Positions 9,187-16,292 of a stretch of 64,000 bases of DNA are shown here, in pieces (the stretch's first letter is position 1; each line of letters begins with the position of its first letter). The notes under the pieces were generated by a model. It searched no databases, was not told where the DNA came from, and was given only the letters and a program-made list of their open reading frames with translations. The DNA is from Azospirillaceae bacterium. GTDB taxonomy: Bacteria; Pseudomonadota; Alphaproteobacteria; Azospirillales; Azospirillaceae. Position numbers and translations under genes: made by a program. The stretch covers positions 314,292 through 378,291 of the forward strand of contig JAPWJW010000004.1 in NCBI GenBank assembly GCA_028283825.1. Direction: 5' to 3'.

Positions 9187-9832
9187 ATGCGTCTGTTGAT
9201 CCACGGCATGCAGTCCAGCGGCGCCACCGCCTTCACCCGCGCGCTGGCGGAGCGGCCGGGCTGCCTGGCCATGGTGGACATCGCCAACAACTTCGCCGCC
9301 CCGCGGGTGACGACCACGGCCGACTTCGTGGCCAAGGTGGTGGTGACCACCGCCTATACCCTGGCGGAGCATGTGGCGCGCTTCCGCCCCGACCGCACCA
9401 TCCTGCTGCTGCGCGATCCGCGCGACAATTACGTTAGCCTGGCCGACAAGAACTATCGTCACCATTCCGGCCTGATGGACGAGAAGTTCGAACTGCTGGA
9501 CCAGATTTTCGCCGACCGGCACCAGTACGACGCCGTCGTGCATTACGAGGATTTCGTGGCCCGGTCGCCGGCCGTGCACCAGGTGCTGGCCGACCTGGGC
9601 TGGCCCATCGGCGAGGAGAACTACACCTTCCGCCGCGACTACAATGATCTGCTGGGCACCCTGTGGGACGCGGAGCCCGTCCTGCAAGACACCATGACGG
9701 TGGTGTTCGGCAACGCCCAGGGCAAGGGCGTCAGCGACAAAGTACCGGGACAAGCCGCGCACCCCGGAAGTGGAGGCCGAGGTGGCACGCCTGTGCCCCC
9801 GCCTGCTGGCATATTATCAGGCGCGCGACTGA
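9187..9832 (+). pseudogene. Sulfotransferase-like P-loop protein, frameshifted near the C terminus
   Basis: The N-terminal 5'-phosphosulfate-type loop (LIHGMQSSGATAFTRAL) and the 3'-phosphate motif (LLLRDPRDNYVSLADKNY) mark the sulfotransferase superfamily. The frame is coherent to codon 184 (GAC at 9736), then enters an AAAG run. One extra A (within 9739-9741) shifts it into a glycine/proline-rich tail that would run on to 9912 and into the opposing regulator gene. Removing one A restores KYRDKPRTPEVEAEVARL and a stop at 9830-9832, four bases before the convergent regulator stop. It is either a genuine frameshift mutation or a sequencing error. Confidence 0.75.
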
Positions 9833-9836
9833 CCCT

Positions 9837-10508
9837 TTACCCCTCGACCACGTCGGCGAAGCTGTCCAGGTGCAGGCGGCCGGCCATGACCACCGCCTGG
9901 GTGCGGCTGTAGACCCGCAGCTTGTGCAGGATGCTGGACACGTGGGCCTTCACCGTCGTCTCGGCGATGTCCAGGTCGTAGGCGATTTCCTTGTTCAGCT
10001 TGCCGGTGCCCAGCAACTGCAGCACGCGGCGCTGCTGCGGCGTCAGGGTCAGCACCCGTTGCAGGAAATCGTCGTCCGCCCGCTGGCCTTTCCCGTCCGC
10101 GGCGGGTGCCGACTCCGGCAGATTCTCCGGCTGGTAGATGCCGCCGCCGGCCACCAGGGCCAGGGCCGCGATGATTTCCTGCCGGGGGGTGGATTTGGGG
10201 ATGAAACCCACGGCACCCAGGGCCAGGGCCTCCCGCACCAGGCGGGCGTCCTCCAGCGCGGAGATCACCACCACCGGCGTGGCCGGGAATTGGGTGCGGA
10301 CCCGCAGCAGCCCTTCGAAGCCGTCCACCCCGGGCATGCGCAGATCCAGCAGAAGAAGATCGGCCATCCCAATCTCCCCCAGCAGCTGCATTACGGCCCC
10401 GAGATGGGCGCATTCAAGGATTTCCGCCTGGTCGAAGGCGGATTCCACGGCGAGCGCCAGCGCGCCCCGGACCATGGGGTGATCGTCGGCAATGATTATT
10501 TGCGTCAT
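9837..10508 (-). CDS. NarL/FixJ-type response regulator (LuxR HTH)
   Basis: This 223-residue regulator has an N-terminal receiver (acidic D8/D9, phospho-acceptor Asp55 in LLLLDLRMPG, VISALED, GFIPKST with the conserved Lys) and a C-terminal LuxR helix-turn-helix (LTPQQRRVLQLLGTGKLNKEIA, TTVKAHVSSILHKL). Regulators of this type (ErbR/AgmR, ExaE) control PQQ-dependent alcohol oxidation in pseudomonads. Its position between the hybrid kinase and pqqA2-xoxF fits such a role. It converges on the sulfotransferase-like gene with a 4-bp gap and is divergent from pqqA2. Confidence 0.9.
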   Translation of the reverse strand: MTQIIIADDHPMVRGALALAVESAFDQAEILECAHLGAVMQLLGEIGMADLLLLDLRMPGVDGFEGLLRVRTQFPATPVVVISALEDARLVREALALGAVGFIPKSTPRQEIIAALALVAGGGIYQPENLPESAPAADGKGQRADDDFLQRVLTLTPQQRRVLQLLGTGKLNKEIAYDLDIAETTVKAHVSSILHKLRVYSRTQAVVMAGRLHLDSFADVVEG

Positions 10509-11139
10509 GCGTCGCCTCGTTTACGGGCGATTGTCGTTAGGCGTTTCCTCACCCCGACGATATGCGATCTTATCCGCCTGGGCTAGTACCTGAGAGGGTT
10601 AGGCGTGAAGATTGTGGAAGATTCCACCGCACCCGTTTGGCGTGCCACGCCCCTAACCTTGGACATAGACCATCATTATATTGATAATAAAAGATTATTC
10701 AGGGATGGGAACGTGTACACTCAGCCCTGAAGGCCGCGCACCATGGCTGCAGGATTTACCCTTGTACCAAAGTACAATTGGCACCTGGGACGGGCTTCTT
10801 GAAGATGGCCCCCATGCTGAACCGCGTACCCTTCCCCCCACCGTTTCAACGGGATGTACCAAGGGAAGGGACGTGGCCGGCAAGGTTCTGTGGATAATCC
10901 CGGGACCGCCTGTAAGGTTTGGATCGGGCCGGGTCAAAATCAGCCAAGACCAGCTTCAAAAACAACGCGGGCGCCGCCACCCTCCGCTTCAGAAACGGCA
11001 GTTTGACGGTCGCCCCAGTTCTTGAACATGGTCCCGGCGGATCACCCCCTCAGTTCCCGTCGGCGGATGGGGAACGGGGGTGGAAAAAGACCCTGACCGG
11101 CCTATCCTTTTTTAAAAAATGAACACGGAGGAGACAGCC
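10509..11139. other. Intergenic region between the divergent response regulator and pqqA2
   Basis: No convincing gene is present; the frames here have poor composition and no ribosome binding site. It must hold the promoters for the regulator and for pqqA2. A sigma70-like arrangement is visible on the plus strand: TTGGAC at 10659-10664, 18 bases, GATAAT at 10683-10688, in an AT-rich patch about 450 bases upstream of pqqA2. A long leader or a second promoter nearer to 11100 (TTTTTTAAAAAAT) is possible. Confidence 0.4.
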
Positions 11140-11220
11140 ATGCGTTGGAAAAAGCCCACCGTCACCGAAGTCGCCCTGGGCATGGAAATCAACTGCTACG
11201 CCTGCGCCGATCTGGCGTGA
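11140..11220 (+). CDS. pqqA: PQQ precursor peptide PqqA (copy 2, solitary)
   Basis: This second 26-residue PqqA has Glu16 and Tyr20 in the conserved core ALGMEINCYACAD and differs from copy 1 near the N terminus (MRWKKPTVTEV) and at the last two residues. A GGAGGAGACAGCC ribosome binding site precedes the ATG. No pqqB-E genes follow. The next gene on the strand is xoxF, 318 bases away, so the peptide supply may be co-induced with the PQQ enzyme that uses the cofactor. Confidence 0.93.
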   Translation: MRWKKPTVTEVALGMEINCYACADLA

Positions 11221-11538
11221 CGTTTCAGGTGACGGCCCAGTCCTGAGACTATCGTCGCGCCCCTGGCGTGTCGCCGCCAGGCGGGTTCCCCAGGCCCGCT
11301 TGCGGTCGAGAGACAGGGTTCGGCCATAGACCCGACATAAGATTATGGGCGGCGAACCAACGCCGCCTTCCCGCGTTCGCACTTGCCTGCCCGCCGGCCC
11401 ACCCGCACCGATCCCCAGTCGGTTCGGGACCCATGTGACCCGGCGGCCCTGAAGCCAGGCACCCCAGCGTCGCCCATCCGCCGGCCAGGCGGACACCAAA
11501 TTCGGCCGGACCTACCGGCCAATCCCAGGGAGGGAATA
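11221..11538 (+). other. Intergenic region between pqqA2 and xoxF
   Basis: There is no supportable gene: an in-frame extension of xoxF upstream to 11383 exists, but it lacks a signal peptide and a ribosome binding site. The region probably contains the xoxF promoter or leader. No clear terminator hairpin was seen directly after pqqA2, so read-through into xoxF is possible. Confidence 0.35.
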
Positions 11539-13338
11539 ATGAATCAGCGGAAAAAGCTTCTGTTGTCCTGGTCGGCCTTGGTGGCGGCCAGCCTGTTGTC
11601 CAGCCAATCGGTGCTGGCCAACGATGAACTTTCCAAGCTGTCCAAGGACCCCAAGCAGTGGGTCATGCAGGCCGGCGATTACGCCAACCAGCGCACCAGC
11701 ACGCTGAAGCAGATCACCACGGCCAACGTGAAGGACCTGCGCCCGGTGTGGACCTTCTCCACCGGCGTGCTGCGCGGGCATGAGGGCGGGCCGCTGATCG
11801 TGGGCGACATCATGTACGTCCACACCCCCTTCCCCAACACGGTGTTCGCGCTGGACCTGAACAACCAGGGCCGCATCCTGTGGAAGTATGAGCCCAAGCA
11901 GGACCCCAGCGTCATTCCGGTCATGTGCTGCGACACGGTGAACCGCGGTGTCGCCTATGGTGACGGCAAGATCATCCTGGACCAGGCCGACGCCAGCGTG
12001 GTGGCCCTGGACGCCAAGACCGGCAAGGAATTGTGGAAGGTCGCCAACGGCGACGCCAAGAAGGGCGAGACCATGACCTCCGCCCCCCTGGTGGTGAAGG
12101 ACAAGGTGCTGGTCGGCATCAGCGGCGGCGAATTCGGTGTGCAGGGCCGCATGACGGCGCTGAACCTGAAGGACGGTTCCGTCGCCTGGAAGGCCTATTC
12201 GGTCGGCCCGGACGACCAGATCCTGGTCGATCCGCAGAAGACCCTGAGCCTGGGCAAGCCGGTGGGCGCCAATTCGTCCCTGTCCACCTGGCAGGGCGAC
12301 CAGTGGAAGACCGGCGGCGGTGCCGTCTGGGGTTGGTTCAGCTATGACCCCGCCCTGAACCTTGTCTATTACGGGTCGGGCAACCCCTCGACCTGGAACC
12401 CTAGCCAGCGGCCGGGCGACAACAAATGGTCCATGACCATCTTCGCCCGCGACGCCGACACCGGCATGGCCAAGTGGGTCTATCAGATGACGCCCCATGA
12501 CGAATGGGACTATGACGGCGTCAATGAGATGATCCTGGCCGACATCAAGGTGAAGGGCACGCCCGTCAAGGCGCTGGTCCACTTCGACCGCAACGGCTTC
12601 GCCTACACCATGAACCGCGAGACCGGCGAACTGCTGGTGGCGGAGAAGTACGACCCCGCCGTCAACTGGGCCACGCATGTGGACATGAAGACCGGCCGGC
12701 CGGAGGTGGTGGCCAAGTACAGCACCCAGTCGGGTGGCGAGGACCACAACACCAAGGACATCTGCCCGTCCGCCCTGGGCAGCAAGGACCAGCAGCCGGC
12801 CTCGTTCTCGCCGGAGACCGGCCTGTTCTACGTGCCGACCAACCACGTCTGCATGGATTATGAGCCGTTCAAGGTGTCCTACACCGCCGGCCAGCCCTAT
12901 GTCGGCGCCACCCTGTCGATGTACCCGCCCAAGGGCGAAAGCCACCTGGGCAACTTCATCGCCTGGGATCCCAGTGCCGGCAAGATCGTGTGGAGCAACA
13001 AGGAAACCTTCTCCGTCTGGTCGGGCGCCCTGACCACGGCGGGCGGCGTCGCCTTCTACGGCACGCTGGAAGGCTACCTGAAGGCGGTCGATATGAAGAC
13101 CGGCAAGGAGCTTTACAAGTTCAAGACGCCGTCCGGCATCATCGGCAACGTCACGACGTATGAGCACGCCGGCAAGCAGTACATCGCCGTGCTGTCGGGC
13201 GTGGGCGGCTGGGCCGGCATCGGCATGGCGGCCGGCCTGGGTGGCGACCAGGAAGGCCTGGGTGCCGTCGGCGCCTACAAGCAGTTGGCCAACTACACGC
13301 AGTTGGGCGGCGTGCTGACCGTCTTCGCCCTGCCCTGA
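11539..13338 (+). CDS. xoxF: XoxF-type lanthanide-dependent methanol dehydrogenase (PQQ)
   Basis: This periplasmic quinoprotein oxidises methanol (and often ethanol or formaldehyde) and passes electrons to XoxG. The 599-residue product starts at ATG 11539 behind AGGGAGGGAATA and has a signal peptide cut near VLA-ND. Visible features are the adjacent-Cys disulfide C130-C131 and the metal ligands E198 (GGEFG), N282 ([10 protein letters not shown]) and catalytic D324 in [11 protein letters not shown]. The extra Asp D326 two residues on is the lanthanide signature that calcium MxaF enzymes replace with Ala. Tryptophan-docking repeats of the eight-bladed propeller recur. It is followed by a terminator and then xoxGJ. 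Confidence 0.96.
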   Translation: MNQRKKLLLSWSALVAASLLSSQSVLANDELSKLSKDPKQWVMQAGDYANQRTSTLKQITTANVKDLRPVWTFSTGVLRGHEGGPLIVGDIMYVHTPFPNTVFALDLNNQGRILWKYEPKQDPSVIPVMCCDTVNRGVAYGDGKIILDQADASVVALDAKTGKELWKVANGDAKKGETMTSAPLVVKDKVLVGISGGEFGVQGRMTALNLKDGSVAWKAYSVGPDDQILVDPQKTLSLGKPVGANSSLSTWQGDQWKTGGGAVWGWFSYDPALNLVYYGSGNPSTWNPSQRPGDNKWSMTIFARDADTGMAKWVYQMTPHDEWDYDGVNEMILADIKVKGTPVKALVHFDRNGFAYTMNRETGELLVAEKYDPAVNWATHVDMKTGRPEVVAKYSTQSGGEDHNTKDICPSALGSKDQQPASFSPETGLFYVPTNHVCMDYEPFKVSYTAGQPYVGATLSMYPPKGESHLGNFIAWDPSAGKIVWSNKETFSVWSGALTTAGGVAFYGTLEGYLKAVDMKTGKELYKFKTPSGIIGNVTTYEHAGKQYIAVLSGVGGWAGIGMAAGLGGDQEGLGAVGAYKQLANYTQLGGVLTVFALP

Positions 13339-13358
13339 CCCCCTCTCCCTCCACTGAC

Positions 13359-13390
13359 ACCCTGCCTGGGTTCCCCCACCCAGGCAGGGT
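13359..13390 (+). terminator. Rho-independent terminator between xoxF and xoxG
   Basis: A perfect 12-bp stem (ACCCTGCCTGGG at 13359-13370, matching arm at 13379-13390) with an 8-nt loop is followed by TTCTTT. It lies 20 bases after the xoxF stop and 72 bases before xoxG. It would end most xoxF transcripts and leave xoxGJ to read-through or a weak own promoter. Confidence 0.85.
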
Positions 13391-13462
13391 TTCTTTACCC
13401 CGCCGCCCGGCCAACACCGCAGACGCGGGAACCGGGGCGGTTCGAACAAAGAGGTCTGACTG

Positions 13463-13939
13463 ATGCCGAAATGTCTGGCGCTGGCCGCCACCGTTGCCGC
13501 ATTGGCCCTGTCGCCGCTCATCCCCGCCGCCGCCCCCATGGCCCGCGCAGCGGAGGCCGGCAACGGCAGCGCCCCTTCCGTCACCAAGGTCGCCGCCGAA
13601 GCCAAGCCCTATACGGTCGAGGGCGGCAAGGTCGACAAGGGCACCTACAACGGTTATCGCCGCTACGGCGACGCCTGCATGCGCTGCCACGGGCCTGATG
13701 GCGCCGGCAGTTCCTATGCCCCGGACCTGACGGACAGCCTGAAGCATATGGACCACGACACCTTCGCCGAGACGGTGATCAACGGCCGCAAGAACGTGAA
13801 CACCGCCAACAGCAACGTCATGCCGTCGTTCGGCACCACCGAGGACGTGGTCAATTACCTGGACGACATCTATTCCTATCTGAAGGCCCGGTCCGACGGC
13901 GTCCTGGGGCGCGGCCGGCCGCAGCGCATCGGTGATTGA
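13463..13939 (+). CDS. xoxG: Cytochrome c XoxG, electron acceptor of XoxF
   Basis: This 158-residue periplasmic cytochrome c(L) has a signal peptide (cleavage near ARA-AE) and one heme site C72-M-R-C75-H76. The distal Met is probably within NSNVMPSFG, as in XoxG/MxaG. It accepts electrons from the PQQ enzyme. The ATG follows an AAAGAGGTCTGACTG ribosome binding site. The stop overlaps the xoxJ start (TGATG). Confidence 0.92.
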   Translation: MPKCLALAATVAALALSPLIPAAAPMARAAEAGNGSAPSVTKVAAEAKPYTVEGGKVDKGTYNGYRRYGDACMRCHGPDGAGSSYAPDLTDSLKHMDHDTFAETVINGRKNVNTANSNVMPSFGTTEDVVNYLDDIYSYLKARSDGVLGRGRPQRIGD

Positions 13940-14808
13940 TGGCCCGGCAAGCGATGAAAGGCATACGCCTGGCCCTGGCGGCCCTGCCGCTGATCCCGCT
14001 TTTCGCCCTGATGCCGCAGATGGCGCGGGCACAGACGGCGGAACTGGTTTCCCGCACCGAACTGCGCATCTGCGCCGACCCCAACGACCTGCCCTATTCC
14101 AATGAAAAGGGCGAGGGGCTCGAGAACAAGCTCGCCGCCCTGATCGGCCAGGATCTGCAGCGGCCCGTCAGCTACGTCTGGTTCCCCCAGGTCATGGGTT
14201 TCGTGCGCAACACGCTGCGGGCGCGGCAATGCGACCTGGTGATGGGCACGGTGGCGGGCGATCCGCTGATGGACAACACAAACGCCTATTACCACAGCGG
14301 CTATATGATCGTGACGCGGACGGATTCCGGCATCAACGCCACCGCGCTAGGCGATCCGGCATTGGCCGACAAGCGTTTCGGACTGGTGGCCGCCACCCCC
14401 CCCACCGACCTGCTGCTGCGCCATAACCTGATGGACCACGCCACCTCCTACGCGCTGGCGGTGGACACGCGGTATGAATCGCCGGCGCGGTCCATGTTGC
14501 AGGATCTGGTGGACCACAAGATCGACGTCGGCCTGCTGTGGGGGCCCATCGCCGGTTATTACATCAAGCAGGACAAGCTGCCGCTGAAGGCGGCATTCCT
14601 GGACCCGGAAGGCGGCCGCCTGGACTTCCGCATCGCCATGGGCGTACGGGCGAATGAGCCGGAATGGCGGCGCACGGTGGACCAGGCCCTGCAACGCCAC
14701 AAGCCGGAGGTGGAACGCCTGCTGGCCGACTACGGCATCCCCCTGCTGGATGAACAGAACAAGCCCATCCCGGCCAGCATGCCGGGTGCGGTTTCGGGCG
14801 GCAAATGA
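13939..14808 (+). CDS. xoxJ: XoxJ periplasmic solute-binding-like protein
   Basis: This 289-residue protein has a signal peptide (ALAALPLIPLFALMPQMARA) and a type 2 periplasmic binding fold beginning ELRICADPNDLPYSNEKGEG, as in XoxJ/MoxJ and quinoprotein-associated ABC-type binding proteins. XoxJ is thought to help assembly or activation of XoxF rather than transport. The ATG at 13939 overlaps the xoxG stop; a TTG three bases earlier and an internal ATG at 13954 are alternatives. A repeat element begins at its stop codon. Confidence 0.9.
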   Translation: MARQAMKGIRLALAALPLIPLFALMPQMARAQTAELVSRTELRICADPNDLPYSNEKGEGLENKLAALIGQDLQRPVSYVWFPQVMGFVRNTLRARQCDLVMGTVAGDPLMDNTNAYYHSGYMIVTRTDSGINATALGDPALADKRFGLVAATPPTDLLLRHNLMDHATSYALAVDTRYESPARSMLQDLVDHKIDVGLLWGPIAGYYIKQDKLPLKAAFLDPEGGRLDFRIAMGVRANEPEWRRTVDQALQRHKPEVERLLADYGIPLLDEQNKPIPASMPGAVSGGK

Positions 14809-14968
14809 TACCAGCGGTACAAGACCTCGACTTGTGCCGCTGTAGGCCGGCGACTGCCGGCCCCGGAGCGAGCACCGCAGGGCGGAACGAGGACAGCCAA
14901 GCCAGCGGATGCTGGCGCCCGGCGCTTGAGGGGGCCTTTGATCGGTTACGATTAAAGGCCGCGCGTAA
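14808..14968 (+). repeat. Interspersed modular repeat, copy A
   Basis: About 160 bases starting at the xoxJ stop. A head hairpin (AGCGGTACAAG, 7-nt loop, CTTGTGCCGCT) is followed by a conserved middle (CCGGCGACTGCCGG, then CAGCCAAGCCAGCGGATGC) and a tail hairpin (GGCCTTTGATCG, GTTA loop, CGATTAAAGGCC). The same order recurs at 16058-16230, 30600-30733, 31800-31945 (reverse) and around the IS110 at 43321/44551. It has no coding capacity. Confidence 0.75.
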
Positions 14969-14987
14969 GAAGCGTGCCCCGGTCACC

Positions 14988-15605
14988 ATGGCGGCAACGC
15001 TGGCGTCCTGCCTGTTGCCGTTATTGGCGACCGGCGCGCTGGCTGGCACCGTGCCCGCTGATCCGGGGTCCAACACGGTGCCGGAGCCGCCTGGCTATCG
15101 CCTGGACGATTACCGCGCGCCGGTGCCGGCCACGGTGGCCGGTGGCCGAGTGCTTCATACTTCCGAACTGCGCGCCCTGCTGGACAGCCAGGCTGACGGC
15201 CCGGTGGGGGAAAAGACCCACGCCATCCTGATCGACGTGCTGCCGGTCCCGCGCCGGCCGGCGGGCATGAGTCCCGGCACCCCCTGGATGCCGCTATCCC
15301 ATACCGACCTGCCAGGCAGTGTCTGGCTGCCCGAGGTCGGCCGCGGCGCCCTGGCCCCCGCTATCGAATCCTGGTTCCGACAGCAATTGTCAGAATTGAC
15401 GACAGGCGACAAGGGCCGGACGCTGATATTCTATTGCCAACCAGAGTGTTGGATGAGTTGGAACGCCGCGAAACGGGCGGCCGGCTACGGCTACACCAAC
15501 ATCATCTGGTATCCGGACGGCGTCGAAGGCTGGCGCGCCGCCGGACTGCCCCTGGCGCCAGCCACGGCGATCCCTCCCCCCGAGGCATCACCGGGCACGC
15601 CTTAA
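14988..15605 (+). CDS. PQQ-dependent catabolism-associated Cys-Trp motif protein (rhodanese-like)
   Basis: This 205-residue secreted protein has a short signal peptide (LASCLLPLLATGALAG) and a C-terminal rhodanese-like fold. It carries the motif CQPECWMSWNAAKRA followed by GYGYTNIIWYPDGVEGW. This matches the family called PQQ-dependent catabolism-associated CXXCW motif protein, which is always found beside PQQ dehydrogenases and c-type cytochromes. Its function is unknown; redox or cofactor-handling roles have been guessed. The ATG at 14988 is preferred because the upstream in-frame extension runs through repeat copy A. Confidence 0.88.
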   Translation: MAATLASCLLPLLATGALAGTVPADPGSNTVPEPPGYRLDDYRAPVPATVAGGRVLHTSELRALLDSQADGPVGEKTHAILIDVLPVPRRPAGMSPGTPWMPLSHTDLPGSVWLPEVGRGALAPAIESWFRQQLSELTTGDKGRTLIFYCQPECWMSWNAAKRAAGYGYTNIIWYPDGVEGWRAAGLPLAPATAIPPPEASPGTP

Positions 15606-15656
15606 TTCTTGGCGATCACGAACAGCAAAGACTGGCAGAGAGAAGGAGAACGTAAC

Positions 15657-16037
15657 GTGCGACGTATCGGATTTTGGGCGGCGACGGCCGCCACGATCAT
15701 CGCCGGCATGACGGCCGGGACGGCCCTGGCGGCAGGCGACCCGGCCGCCGGCCAGATCGTCTTCAAGAAATGCGCGGTGTGCCATTCACCTGACGCCGGT
15801 GTGAACAAGGTGGGCCCCAGCCTGCACGCCGTCGTCGACCGCAAGTCGGCCACCGTCGCCGGCTTCGACTATTCCGCCGCCATGAAGGCCGCCAACAAGA
15901 CCTGGACGGCCGCGGAACTGGACGTCTACCTGACCAACCCGCGCGCCGAAGTGCCGGGCACCAAGATGGTGTTCGTCGGCCTGCCGGTCCAGGCGGACCG
16001 CGACAACGTCATCGCCTATCTGGCGACGCTGAAGTAA
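15657..16037 (+). CDS. Class I cytochrome c (c550/c2-like)
   Basis: This 126-residue periplasmic cytochrome has a GTG start behind GAAGGAGAACGTAAC, a signal peptide ending ALA-AG and heme motif C39-A-V-C42-H43. It has the class I features KVGPSLHAVVDR, FDYSAAMKAA and the distal Met in PGTKMVFVGL. It probably carries electrons from XoxG to the terminal oxidase. It is the last gene of the rightward xox group and converges on the TonB receptor. Confidence 0.92.
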   Translation: MRRIGFWAATAATIIAGMTAGTALAAGDPAAGQIVFKKCAVCHSPDAGVNKVGPSLHAVVDRKSATVAGFDYSAAMKAANKTWTAAELDVYLTNPRAEVPGTKMVFVGLPVQADRDNVIAYLATLK

Positions 16038-16057
16038 GCGGCAACCTCCGTGTAAAT

Positions 16058-16230
16058 GATCCTGGCAGCATGCAACCCTGTTTCATGCCGCTGTAGGCCC
16101 CGACTGGGGCCGCCGGAGATTTGCGGGGAGCGTAGCGGACTGGAAATCGAGGAAGCCCAAGCCCACGGGATGTGGGCGCCCGGCGTCTGAGGAGCCTTTG
16201 ATCGGTCACGATCAAAGGCTGCGCGTATAA
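16058..16230 (+). repeat. Interspersed modular repeat, copy B
   Basis: Same architecture as copy A. The imperfect head hairpin (CAGCATG ... CATGCCGCTG) is followed by CGCCGGAGATTTGCGGGGAG, GGACTGGAAATCGAGGA and GCCCGGCGTCTGAGG. A perfect 11-bp tail hairpin (GCCTTTGATCG, GTCA, CGATCAAAGGC) ends it. It lies between the convergent cytochrome and TonB receptor genes. Confidence 0.75.
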
Positions 16231-16233
16231 GCA

Positions 16234-16267
16234 AACACCCCCGCCTGGGCGACCGGGCGGGGGTGTT
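16234..16267. terminator. Bidirectional terminator between cytochrome c and TonB receptor
   Basis: A perfect 12-bp stem AACACCCCCGCC (16234-16245) pairs with 16256-16267 around a 10-nt loop, with TTCTC on one side and A-rich bases on the other. It separates two convergent genes and can serve both. Confidence 0.8.
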
Positions 16268-16292
16268 CTCATTTCAGCTCAGCCGAACCCGA

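Noticed and set aside
11512-13605. Minus-strand frame opposite xoxF and xoxG
   Set aside because: Shadow of the xox genes; rich in Gly, His and Arg with no motif.
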